Positions 22,156 through 31,499 of a stretch of DNA of 64,000 bases are shown piece after piece (the stretch's first letter is position 1; the number at the start of each line of letters is the position of its first letter). The stretch covers positions 22,269,290 to 22,333,289 of the forward strand of contig CM055823.1 of assembly GCA_029582265.1 (NCBI GenBank), read 5' to 3'. Below the pieces are notes generated by a model that did no database searches, had not been told where the DNA came from, and saw nothing but the letters and a program-made list of their open reading frames with translations. The position numbers and the translations under genes are program-made. This stretch comes from Zoroaster sp. YZ-2022. Lineage: Eukaryota; Echinodermata; Asteroidea; Forcipulatida; Zoroasteridae.

Positions 22156-23767
22156 GTAAGAAATTTAATTCAAAAGCACAAAAAGACAATTGAAAACATA
22201 CGGTAAGTACAGCGTTGAGAATAAGTTGCTTTTTAGATTTTGCTAAAAATGTGTCTGCTTGTCTGTCTAATTCCATATACTGCTTACCAGTAAGTAAATT
22301 ATTCTGCTAACTAGCAGAACGAAATCTGCTAGATATAAGCGTATTTCACAGGTTGGCAAGAAATCTCAGAGAGGTGCACATGTATTTGTATTCACTCATT
22401 TGCAAGCAATAACAGCCGGCACGTTAGCATGCCTTTTTTCTATGTTTAACAGTTAGCAAGGCTATGAAGTGAAAATGTACAGTAAGTAAAAGATGTGCAA
22501 CTTTAGTGGCTTTATAAAGTTGAACCCAGATATAAACTTGGGCGATAACATGATAATATCGAATATTGTGATACCTTTTTTTTTCCGATTACGATATCAA
22601 GAACCTTTTCAAGTTATCAGAACCAGAACTCCATCGTTTCTCTTAATCCGCCGCCACCCAAAGGAATCTATTCAGACGGATTAAGTGTTAGGAATTGAAT
22701 GGATAAATAGATCCATTAATTTTGTTGTAAAGTGTAATAATGTTACCGATTCGCAATCAACTTATCTATTTGATAATTCGTAATAACTTTGTTTGAAAGG
22801 AACTTCTAGACATAGTCTAGATTACAGTATTTTATGAAATCATGTATATTTAAATGAATGCAGAATAGTGGGCATCACCTTAAATATCTACAAACAAAAT
22901 ACACATTTGCAACAATTGCAGGTGCTCTGTGCTCACAATAATGTCATGATTTAAAGACTTATTACGTGACTGCTCCTACTAGAAAAGGCCTACAGAAGTA
23001 CATACACACTATGCAAATGAACTTGCCAATGTCCATGGTGGATGCATGAATGGCACAATTGCACATGTCTCTCAGCTAAGCACTGGCAGTTTATTGTTAT
23101 GCTTGTAGAGGGGGAAAAACCTGTGGTTATCAGCTCTAAAGCAATCATGCATGAATGAAAAAAAATAATCGCGGTACTATCAAAAATTGCAATACATGTT
23201 TGACGATATATCGTGGATGAAAAAAATTGATATTGCTCAAGCTTACCCAGATAGAGTGAGGAAAGTATAATGCCCATGCCATCTGAGTGTTTTGATCATT
23301 GAATGTCAAAGAACATGTTGTTTGAAGAGCTGAACTGAGTTGTCTGGGAGGTATGTATAAGTGAATTGAGTCTTGGATGTATGTTAAGGAGACGTACCAT
23401 GAAGGGAGAACATTGAAGATGATGTCTTCATGGACTGGCAGCCAGAGTTCAGTGCTTGGTAGGAGGGTCAATGTGTGAGGCTTCTGGCAATCTCGGTTGC
23501 TGAGAGGTTAAGACATCTGCCCTTGTAAGCAGGAGGTTGTGGGTTTGAATCCCACCTGAGTCACCTGCAGAGTTTTTTCAATATACATACGGAAAGCACT
23601 GAGTTTGCAGTACTTCATACTGTAGATACATCAGTTTAGGGCAATAAATCAAATTAATTGTTCATTATCTTGATGCAAGAATTTCATCAGTAGTAAAGTA
23701 TATTGAGAGATTTGTGTTTGATAGATTTGAACTGATCTTTTTTTCTTTCACATCTTAATATTTGTAG
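22156..23767. other. Intron inside domain A of module 6
   Basis: Contains a tRNA-like SINE head at 23490. The string GAAATCTGCTAGA-ATAAGCG (22320-22345) recurs at 31775-31800. Otherwise nothing was recognised. Confidence 0.5.
23490..23665 (+). mobile_element. tRNA-Thr-like SINE
   Basis: Has an A-box-like GTTGCTGAGAGGTTAAGA, a CTTGTAA anticodon-loop-like string (TGT) and the box B GGTTTGAATCC. The following tail (ACTGAGTTTGCAGTACTT, AGGGCAATAAATCA) resembles the copy at 32957. The anticodon stem is imperfect, so it is not a normal tRNA gene. Confidence 0.65.
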
Positions 23768-23810
23768 GAGAAGAGACAACAGTTTCAGTTGCTCCAGGAA
23801 TGAACCTCAA
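23768..23810 (+). CDS. Module 6 exon A, second part (43-nt mini-exon)
   Basis: Between TTTGTAG and GTAAGT, phase 1 to 2. It encodes EETTVSVAPGMNLK, which supplies the usual ending of domain A after WG. Both phases fit the neighbouring exons exactly. This is strong evidence that it is a real exon although it is short. Confidence 0.7.
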
Positions 23811-24144
23811 GTAAGTTTACCTGAGGTGATACAGCCATTAACTTGGTAAAAAGTCAGTAAATGAATCCAAATGGAAAAATATGTTGTCAATCTTCTTGCC
23901 ACTGAACTGAAAAGGCTTCTAGGAAATAAAAACTTACTCTGTCATTAACGGTGTGTCACCACTGCAGGCCTACTGTTCTCAAAATGTATTGCATTATTCT
24001 ACTGACTTTTGCAGGCTTGAAAATGTTCCCATGGAAGTTCCCATAGAAATTCCCATATTCCAGTGGAAGTGCCCTTTACTCAGGAAAAGTGGCCTCGCCC
24101 CTACAAGAATGAAATTCCAAGCCTGCTTTTGATTTCCTTGCTAG

Positions 24145-24283
24145 ATATTCCATCAACAAACTGGATGACACCAGAGAGTTCCAGGTGACCATCACTCTAG
24201 AGTACTGTGTACCGACATTGACATACAGCATAACATCCCGATCCCTGTGTGTAATGCTGGTTTCAACAATTACACCCTCTCTG
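24145..24283 (+). pseudogene. Module 6 exon B (split form), 1-nt frameshift
   Basis: After TTGCTAG: YSINKLDDTREFQVTITLEYCV. The frame then changes, and DIDIQHNIPIPVCNAGF and NYTLSG follow in another frame to the donor GTGAGT. The exon is 139 nt. One more base near 24212-24215 would give 140, which fits phase 2 to 1 as in the intact B exons (155 and 161). The conserved IPIPVC lies after the break. Confidence 0.75.
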
Positions 24284-24530
24284 GTGAGTCTATTGGGCAA
24301 CTGTAAAAACACGGGGAAAAAAATTAGGATCTCCTATTGTTCCCCTCTTTTGTTCCCATTGTTGTTGTTGAACTTAAACTTTTTATGCATCTCTAATTTG
24401 ATTTGTATATGTTTTTTTTCACCAAGTCAACAAGTTTATATGTAAAAGCTTACTTGGGGTAAAGTTGGTTCATGTATCAATCATTCTGAGAAAAATGGAA
24501 TCAATGGAATCAATGGAATCAATGGAATCA

Positions 24531-25808
24531 TTAGGCCAAAAAAAGTCTTTGGTTTCTGGTCATCGGGCAGCTTCAAAATCGGTGCGATGACGTGCTTAAT
24601 TATTTTATTTTTTTTCAGCCATCTTTTTTTCTTTTTTGCCAACAGGGAAATACATGACACATTGTATACACAGGGACCAAATTTCCCATATACAAAGTGT
24701 GGTGGCTAAGAGAGAACTCACCGTCAGACAGCGTTCATACCCCTGTGTAAAAAAATGTCGTTTAAAGCACAGCATGGCAGAATTCCAATCCATCCAGCAA
24801 TTTTGGCTGCAATTGGATATCATTTCATAGCACAAAAAAAAGAAAATTAAAAATGTCAACGTGCGAGTCTGAGGTGACACAACGTGCGAGTCTGAGGTGA
24901 CACAACGTGCGGGTCTGAGGTGACTGGCGTGCGGTCTGAGGTGACAGGGTCTGAGGTGACTGGGTCTGCGGGAGTCTGAGGTGACACAGCGTGCGGTCTG
25001 AGGTGACTGGCGTGCGGTCTGAGGTGACACAACGTGCGAGTCTGAGGTGACTGGCGTCGAGTCTGAGGTGACTGGCGTGCGAGTCTGAGGTGACCTGGCG
25101 TGCGAGTCTGAGGTGACACTGGCGTGCGAGTCTGAGGTGACCTGGCGTGCGAGGTCTGAGGTGACCTGGCGTGCGGTCTGAGGTGACACAGCGATGCGAG
25201 TCTGAGGTGACACAACGTGCGAGTCTGAGGTGACACAGCGTGCGGTCTGAGGTGACACTGGCGTGCGGTCTGAGGTGACTGGCGTGCGAGTCTGAGGTGA
25301 CACAGCGTGCGGTCTGAGGTGACCTGGCGTGCGAGTCTGAGGTGACACTGGCGTGCGAGTCTGAGGTGACCTGGCGTGCGAGGTCTGAGGTGACACAGCG
25401 TGCGAGTCTGAGGTGACACAGCGTGCGAGTCTGAGGTGACTGGCGTGCGGTCTGAGGTGACACAGCGTGCGGTCTGAGTGACACAGCGTGCGAGTCTGGT
25501 GACACAGCGTGCGAGTCTGAGGTGACTGGCGTGCGGTCTGAGTGACTGGCGTGCGAGTCTGAGGTGACACACAGCGTGCGAGTCTGAGGTGACTGGCGTG
25601 CGAGTCTGAGGTGACACAGGCGTGCGAGTCTGAGGTGACTGGCGTGCGAGTCTGAGGTGACACAGCGTGCGAGTCTGGTGATGAGTCTGAGGTGACACAG
25701 CGTGCGGTCTGAGTCTGGTGACTGGCGTGCGGTCTGAGGTGACACAACGTGCGAGTCTGAGGTGACGCGTGCGGAGACCAGAAACCAGAGACTCTTGTTT
25801 TGGCTTTA
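24531..25808. mobile_element. MITE family M1, long copy with internal minisatellite
   Basis: The left end GGCCAAAAAAAGTCTTTGG then TTTCTGGTC is inverted at the right end (GACCAGAAACCAGAGACTC then TTGTTTTGGC). TTA lies on both sides and may be a target duplication. The left part has the common M1 body; the right part is a tandem array. Confidence 0.85.
24855..25772. repeat. Minisatellite inside M1, about 40 units of 20-26 bp
   Basis: Units combine GCGTGCGAGTCTGAGGTGAC with one of the short joins ACA, CTG or T. Length variation shifts the frame, so minus-strand open frames of up to 411 codons are chance products of the repeat. The M1 copy at 58346 has only one such unit. Confidence 0.93.
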
Positions 25809-26070
25809 TGTCGAATTTCAAAAAGGTTACTAGACGACAACTTTTGGTAAAACGTTTAAAATACGGTGTAATTAAAATTTTGGCAAAATAGAACTTACTC
25901 GTGGGTGCTACTAATAAACTTGGAATATATGTCTGTATATGTTTTAAGAGTTAGGTTTAGAAGGTTGAAATGAAAGTACATTTCTAAACACCAATGTTGT
26001 ACCTTCCATTTTAGGCTTACTGCTTCAATGTTTTAAAACAAACATTCCCACGTGTCAATCATTTCCACAG

Positions 26071-26209
26071 TTGATGGTTTTGTACAGACAGTGACAGGAC
26101 AGGTCATTGAGGGAGCGTCACTAGCTCTGTTATCCCAACTAGGAATCGACCCGGACTTCTTCAGCAGTGAACCATGTGTAAACCCAGATAGTATCCAGTC
26201 TTACGGCAG
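26071..26209 (+). CDS. Module 6 exon C fused to a D-like tail
   Basis: Starts in phase 1 after TTCCACAG and reads VDGFVQTVTGQVIEGA, LLSQLGIDPDF, then SEPCVNPDSIQSYG before GTAAGT. The C segment is about four residues shorter than usual and continues into a D-like piece with one Cys, without an intron. Its length (139) leaves phase 2, whereas the next A exon needs phase 1. Either there is a further 1-nt indel or the donor differs. Confidence 0.65.
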
Positions 26210-26739
26210 GTAAGTTTCCAGTTAAATGTTATAAGTATATACATGTATATACACGCCTATTGAGAATAGGCGCACTTTTTCAACTTTGTGGCTCTAAGGC
26301 AAGAATAATTAACTGTGCTGATGAGAACCTACATATTTCATGTGTTTCACTATTTCAATACAATTCAATCGCTGAAACCATTAATATGATTCCAATCTTA
26401 TGCAAAACAGAAATCATGATCAGCTATAACACTTTCTGATTTCTTCTGTAATTCTAAAAAGAAACAGAGGGTAATAAAGTGTTGTACTATAGCAGAACAT
26501 GCCTGATATAACATTAGGCCATTTTATTTTAATAACTTGAATTAGGGACCTGCCACACCAAAATCACAATTCTCAAAGGTAAACAAATAATAAATAAAAA
26601 ATACTTAGTGTAGCAGCTCTTTTTGGACAGTCTGCGCATGCTGCCTATATATATATTGCATTTACCTTGCTGCACCGCTAACTCGCTTCCCTGAAACCTT
26701 AATTACCTACAAATTGTAATGCAGTAACAATTTTTATTT

Positions 26740-27065
26740 ATTTCTTATTTAACCTGGGGAGATCTTCCAGTGAAGTTACACTGTTTTTCAAAGGCGCCCA
26801 GGAAACCTGTAAACAAGGGCACTTGCTATGTGAACCAGAAACACCGGGGTAAACCCCCTACTCTTCCACGATAAGTGTTCTGGGTTCTTTTACGTGCATT
26901 ACTTAATCTAGTACACGGGACCTACGGCTTAACGTCCCATCTGAAGGACAAAGCAATTATGGTTAAGTGTCTTGCTTAGGGACACAAGAGTCGAGACAGG
27001 CCGGGATTCAAACCTACACCCACAAACATGTAGTTGCCACTTAATGAGCCAGGAATCATCGATGC
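26740..27065 (-). mobile_element. Second SINE-like family (GGACCTACGGCTTAACG)
   Basis: The end GGGACACAAGAGTCGAGACA, then GGCCGGGATTCAAACCTACA, resembles a box B region on the minus strand. GGGACCTACGGCTTAACGTC is in the body. It differs from the AAT-tailed SINE family. Confidence 0.6.
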
Positions 27066-27219
27066 CGTGTCGGTGTGTACAGACTATGAAACAATAAACG
27101 ATTGAGGGCGCTCCTAATGGGAAAGTGCCCTCAATCGGTGGTGTTTTTTTTTTCTTTTCTTTTTTTCTCCAACTTCAAGAGATGTCAATTGTTTTTTCTG
27201 AAATATTATTTCCTTTCAG

Positions 27220-27491
27220 ACTGTCCATCCATGCAGCTCCCCAGTAACCTAGCCTCAATGGCCCATTGTGGCATCCTGAACACCTGTTTTGGCATACAGT
27301 GCTGCTTGGACGTGAACCTTGGACCTGAACCTTGGACCACTGAATCATGCCTTCAGAGCTTCAATGGTGATAGACCCCTGCCTGGGTCAGCTGGAGTTAC
27401 AGTTTGGCAACTGGAAGTACAGTAAATCATTGTCGCACCTAGACTTCGATACCAGCAAGGACGTCACCATCGGAAACTTTGTATCACTCAG
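27220..27491 (+). pseudogene. Module 7 exon A, broken by a 13-nt tandem duplication
   Basis: After TTTCAG: CPSMQLPSNLA, CGILNTCFGIQCCLD, then a frame break. The next bases hold the 13-nt string GAACCTTGGACCT followed at once by GAACCTTGGACCA. Without one copy the exon is 259 nt, which fits phase 1 to 2, and the conserved DPCLGQLELQFGNW and ISLR-like ending (FVSLR) come into frame. Donor GTTTGT. This is the best-explained lesion in the gene. Confidence 0.8.
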
Positions 27492-27637
27492 GTTTGTTTA
27501 TTTGTTTATTTTTATTTTTACTTTTTTTTAAAGAATCACTTTGTGTTTCACACAGATGCAAAGTGAATCATGTTTATTGGCAAAAAGGTTGGGCAAAAGT
27601 GATGTACAAAAATTGTCCACTTGCTGAAATCACTTGC

Positions 27638-28446
27638 TGTGAAATAATGATAAAAAGGTATGCCAAGGTATATGTAGTGTACCTAAAAGTTGAACACTGT
27701 CAAACCAGGCTGTGAAATAATGATAAAAAGGTATGCCAAGGTATATGTAGTGTACCTAAAAGTTGAACACTGTCAAACCAGGCTGTGAAATAATGATAAA
27801 AAGGTATGCCAAGGTATATGTAGTGTACCTAAAAGTTGAACACTGTCAAACCAGGCTGTGAAATAATGATAAAAAGGTATGCCAAGGTATATGTAGTGTA
27901 CCTAAAAGTTGAACACTGTCAAACCAGGCTGTGAAATAATGATAAAAAGGTATGCCAAGGTATATCTAGTGTACCTAAAAGTTGAACACTGTCAAACCAG
28001 GCTGTGAAATAATGATAAAAAGGTATGCCAAGGTACATTGTATATCTAGTGTACCTAAAAGTTGAACACTGTCAAACCAGGCTGTGAAATAATGATAAAA
28101 AGGTATGCCAAGGTATATCTAGTGTACCTAAAAGTTGAACACTGTCAAACCAGGCTGTGAAATAATGATAAAAAGGTATGCCAAGGTATATCTAGTGTAC
28201 CTACAAGTTGAACACTGTCAAACCAGGCTGTGAAATAATGATAAAAAGGTATGCCAAGGTATATCTAGTGTACCTACAAGTTGAACACTGTCAAACCAGG
28301 CTGTGAAATAATGATAAAAAGGTATGCCAAGGTATATCTAGTGTACCTACAAGTTGAACACTGTCAAACCAGGCTGTGAAATAATGATAAAAAGGTATGC
28401 CAAGGTATATCTAGTGTACCTAAAAGTTGAACACTGTCAAACCAGG
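27638..28446. repeat. 73-bp tandem array, about 11 copies
   Basis: Each unit starts TGTGAAATAATGATAAAAAG and ends TGTCAAACCAGGC. The left units have GTATATGTAG and the right ones GTATATCTAG. One unit has a 9-bp insertion. It stops exactly where an M1 fragment begins. Confidence 0.95.
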
Positions 28447-28625
28447 CAAAAATAAGTCTCCAGTTTCAGGTTATAGGTCGGCTTCAAAATTGGTGCGGTG
28501 ACGCGCTTTATTTTTTAATTTTTTATTTATTTATTTTTTTTTTTTTGCCAAAGTACCAGTGAAATATGTGATACATGTATATTGTATATGCAGTTATTGG
28601 AACCAGACCAACCCCTAGTTAGACC
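28446..28625. mobile_element. MITE family M1 fragment
   Basis: GCAAAAATAAGTCTCCAGTT, then GTCGGCTTCAAAATTGGTGC and GGTGACGCGCTTTA, match the left part of M1. It is directly joined to the 73-bp array. Confidence 0.7.
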
Positions 28626-28801
28626 AGTGATTTGTGCTTGCCATACATGAATATATACAATAAAAACGTTAAAAAAATTTCCTCAGTTTGAGTTGCACTT
28701 TGTCCAACATGTTCCACTTTCTTTAAAAAGATCCCCCCCCCCCCCCCCACTCACGTTTTCAAACCAGTGAGCCTAATTTTATTGCTTCAATCCACTTGCA
28801 G

Positions 28802-28962
28802 CTACATGCTGCAACTGCTTGATGGTGAGATATCATTGAGTCTGTCCATGGAGGCATGCGTCGCTGATCTCTGTACTGGACGAGTTGTTCTCCTGGACGG
28901 TGCTGTCTCCCCACTCCCTATGTGCTATCCCAATGGAACAGTCTCTTGGAGAGATCTACCAG
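28802..28962 (+). CDS. Module 7 exon B, divergent last copy
   Basis: A 161-nt exon between TTGCAG and GTAAGC, phase 2 to 1. It encodes YMLQLLDGEISLSLSMEACV, DLCTGRVVLL, SPLPMCYPNGTVSW and DLPG. IPIPIC has become SPLPMC, but the cysteine spacing is kept. It ends exactly where a GDG exon would join, but the next exon found is FN3-like. The last module therefore seems to lack its C segment. Confidence 0.65.
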
Positions 28963-29254
28963 GTAAGCCTTCATAGATGGCCAAATGTCTCCTTGGGACA
29001 AAATAAAGCTTACATGCCTGGTCAAAAGAACTAACAGGAAAACCAGTGCCATATCGTGGGACAAGTAGCATTATTCGTATTGTTTCCTTTTCTAGCCCAA
29101 TAGACTCACAGGATCAACAGACTCATATCGTGGGACTACAGCGTTGTGCGTGTTATTTGGTGCGCGTATCAACACAGCAGAATTTCACACACAGAGTCGT
29201 GTAAAACTGTGATTATTTGCGCTTTTTAAATAAAAACCCATAGTGTATAGAGGA

Positions 29255-29478
29255 TTTAAAGAGACAATATTGTCACAATCAACAGGGCATGGAATTGGAG
29301 TGCTAGTTTTAGATTAACTTAGTGACTGAAAATAATACCCCACATGATAAGGTCATATTACCGTTGCTGCTGCAAATATGAGCCAGTAATTTTCAGTCAC
29401 TGCGTTCATCTTAAACTAGGACACCGATTTCGTTGCCCTGTTGAAAGTCTGCTCCGATAGTGACAATATTGTCCCTAC
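29255..29478. mobile_element. MITE family M2 copy
   Basis: TTAAAGAGACAATATTGTC at the left and GACAATATTGTCCCT at the right are inverted ends. The core has ATGATAAGGTCATATTACCG and GAGCCAGTAATTTTCAGTCA. A single-unit copy without array. Confidence 0.82.
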
Positions 29479-29574
29479 AGAAAATGTTTTGTCAACTGTG
29501 ATTTTCAGCGAGGAATAATCTCAAACAATTATTGCACTTACAGTGTAACTGTTACATCTCATTTGTTGCCACAG

Positions 29575-29789
29575 GTTGTGACGTACACTGACAGCACAGA
29601 GTCCATCCATATAGTATGGGAGGATTACGTAGATGAGGAAAGTGGCATCAAGTCATTCAACATCCGTCTCCTTGAGGCTGCATCATGTGACCGGGATAAC
29701 GGCGACACCCTGACACCGGTACCCAATCAAGAGTGGCTGTTCTCGGTCCCAATATCAGCGAGTTCACATTTGTGGACTTGAGCTTAGAA
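29575..29789 (+). pseudogene. FN3-like exon, frameshifted near its 3' end
   Basis: After TTGCCACAG: VVTYTDSTESIHIVWEDY, DEESGIKSFNIRLLEA and QEWL; then the frame leads to TGA. Shifting after EWL gives LGPNISEFTFVDLSLE up to GTAAGT, which joins the next exon in phase 0. The W and the GIxxFxIRL pattern fit a fibronectin-III-type fold. The break lies at about 29741-29748. The start phase does not fit the preceding exon, so an exon may be missing. Confidence 0.65.
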
Positions 29790-30278
29790 GTAAGTTTGTT
29801 TTCAGCTTCCATTTCTTCATGTCAGTGCATACATTAGTCAATTTCAATCAACCCGTCTGCCAAGTCCTGATATGGCTCCAATTTCATAGAGCTTGTAAGC
29901 AAAGAAAAAAATTGCGTACTATAAAAACTTGCTGAGCAGATTTTGTTTGGTTACCAGCCAAACTTTCATACTACATTGGCAGGTAGTCTGTTTTATATTG
30001 CTTAGCAATATGGGAGCATGCTGAGGGCCATAGAGCCTTTTATGCATAAATTGAAAATTAGCTGCAGGTCAGAAGACACGCCCTCCCTTAAAGAGCCATT
30101 TAGTGTCTACTAATTTGAATCTGTTTACCCATTGTTGTCCAGTGTGCCCTTTTGTCACAGTTTCAATCCTTTGTTCTCTTAATCTGTTATGCAGCAGCTA
30201 TTCCAAAACTGATTATTTCCTCAAATTGTGTTGACATAAATTTTCACTTGATTCTGTCTTTCTCTCCTCTTTATTCAG

Positions 30279-30453
30279 GCCAACCACCCCTACTTCGTCC
30301 AGCTGTTGGCTGTAAACCACGCGGGGGATAGCACTAAAACTGAAGTGGGACCCATCTTTGTTGATACCTCAGAGCCAACGGCGGGATTGGTGGTTGACGG
30401 TCCGGATTTTATGATAGACCAAACAGACAGCAATAGTAGACACCAAGTCACAG
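30279..30453 (+). CDS. FN3-like exon, C-terminal half plus linker
   Basis: Starts in phase 0 after TTATTCAG. It reads ANHPYFVQLLAVNHAGDS, then VGPIFVDTSEPTAG and DGPDFMIDQTDS before the donor GTACAT (phase 1). AVNHAG plus VDTSEP is the usual end of one FN3-like repeat and the start of the next in large animal surface proteins. No following exon of this gene was found in the window. Confidence 0.7.
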
Positions 30454-30522
30454 GTACATATAGGTGCAGGTGCATTGCTTGAATGTCAGGACTATACTGG
30501 ATAACAAGCCAACTAAGGGACA

Positions 30523-30770
30523 AGGGCCAAAGTCATGGTACAGCCAAGCCTTTGAGAAGCCCAGCCAGACCCAGGCTTTGTATCCTGCCTATTGGCTTAT
30601 ATAATGAGCTCTGCTTGCCCTGGGCTAGGCCCTCCAGAAGCCCAGGTTATGGTGATTGGCAGCTACTGTATTGTTACAGGATTAGGACTCACAAAAGACA
30701 ATTAGGAGGCCAGGTAGCCTGGGCCTGGCCAGGCTTCTCAAAGGTTTGGCTGTACCGTGACTTTGGCCCT
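30523..30770. mobile_element. MITE with about 44-bp inverted ends
   Basis: AGGGCCAAAGTCATGGTACA and GCCAAGCCTTTGAGAAGCC at the left are inverted at the right (TTCTCAAAGGTTTGGCTGTA, CCGTGACTTTGGCCCT). It lies 70 bases after the last FN3-like exon. Confidence 0.82.
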
Positions 30771-30974
30771 CCTCCCTAAATCAAGAATTTTACAAGACCG
30801 GATTTTTTTTTTTTACAAAATAACCCATTTGAGCATCTTTTTGAAATATGAAAGGCAGGTTTATTTATTTGAGCACACTGATTGAAATGTTGAGTTATAA
30901 ACAACTGGTACATTTTGGAATATTGTCAGAAAGTACATTTTAGCATGAGGAAATAAATATTGAGTAAACCAAAC

Positions 30975-31495
30975 TACAGGCCAGTGATTTCTCAGGATTT
31001 TTCCTGATTTTAGGAATCTTTTACAAATTTCCCTTTGCCTAAAAATGTTCTTGAAAAAAAGAGAAGTAGCCATCAAGGAAAATAAAGAAGTAGCCTGTAG
31101 GCCTATTGTGTCCAAACCTCTAGTTTCTTGTTTGTGGGGATGTGGAGAGTCTGTAAATCCTCCAAAATTAAACATCCAGGAGGTTCAGGGGGCTTTGTCC
31201 TCTAGACCAAAGGGAGACCCAGGCCCGCTACCCACAGGAGGTTCAGGGGGCTTTGTCCTCTAGACCAAAAGGAGACCCAGGCCCGCTACCCACAGGAGGT
31301 TCAGGGGGCTTTGTCCTCTAGACCAAAGGGAGACCCAGGCCCGCTACCCACAGGAGGTTCTGGGGGCTTTGTCCTCTAGACCAAAGGGAGACCCAGGCCC
31401 GCTACCCACAGGAGGTTCAGGGGGCTTTGTCCTCTAGACCAAAGGGAGACCCAGGCCCGCTACCCACAGGAGGTTCAGGGGGCTTTGTCCGCTCA
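30975..31495. repeat. Interspersed repeat R5 with 58-bp array
   Basis: The leader (CCAGTGATTTCTCAGGATTT, GTGTCCAAACCTCTAGTTTC, GGGGATGTGGAGAGTCTGTA) also occurs at 56700. It is followed by six units of 58 bp (starts 31180, 31238 and so on) with AGGAGGTTCAGGGGGCTTTG and CCAGGCCCGCTACCCAC. Confidence 0.88.
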
Positions 31496-31499
31496 GTGC

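Larger units (their letters stand above)
1144..30453 (+). other. Locus overview: gene of tandem cysteine-rich A-B-C-D modules ending in an FN3-like domain
   Basis: I do not recognise the family. Exon A has about 85 residues: a leading CP, a core like CLGIQCC, then DPC, a W and a YxWG motif. Exon B has about 50 residues with FxIDKL, an LCIDxxC core and IPIPIC. Exon C has about 30 residues starting GDGTVAGFL and ending in an AIDLVL helix. Exon D has 16-18 residues with one Cys. A full module has about ten cysteines and several N-x-S/T sites, which suggests a disulfide-rich extracellular protein. Intron phases repeat exactly: A starts 1 and ends 2, B starts 2, B/C boundary 1 when split, C ends 0, D runs 0 to 1. 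Order seen: C; then seven A-B modules, most with C and D; then FN3-like exons. The 5' end lies outside the window and no start codon, signal peptide or promoter was found. Frame breaks in six exons leave open whether the gene is functional. Confidence 0.75.

Noticed and set aside
23490..23570. tRNA-Thr gene
   Set aside because: The anticodon region is similar but stems are imperfect, and a related copy with a common tail exists at 32957, so it is a SINE.
24605..25840. Minus-strand open frames of 306-411 codons rich in H, R, T, S and P
   Set aside because: They run along a 20-26-bp minisatellite inside a MITE; all three frames are open and composition is purely repetitive. No sign of a gene.
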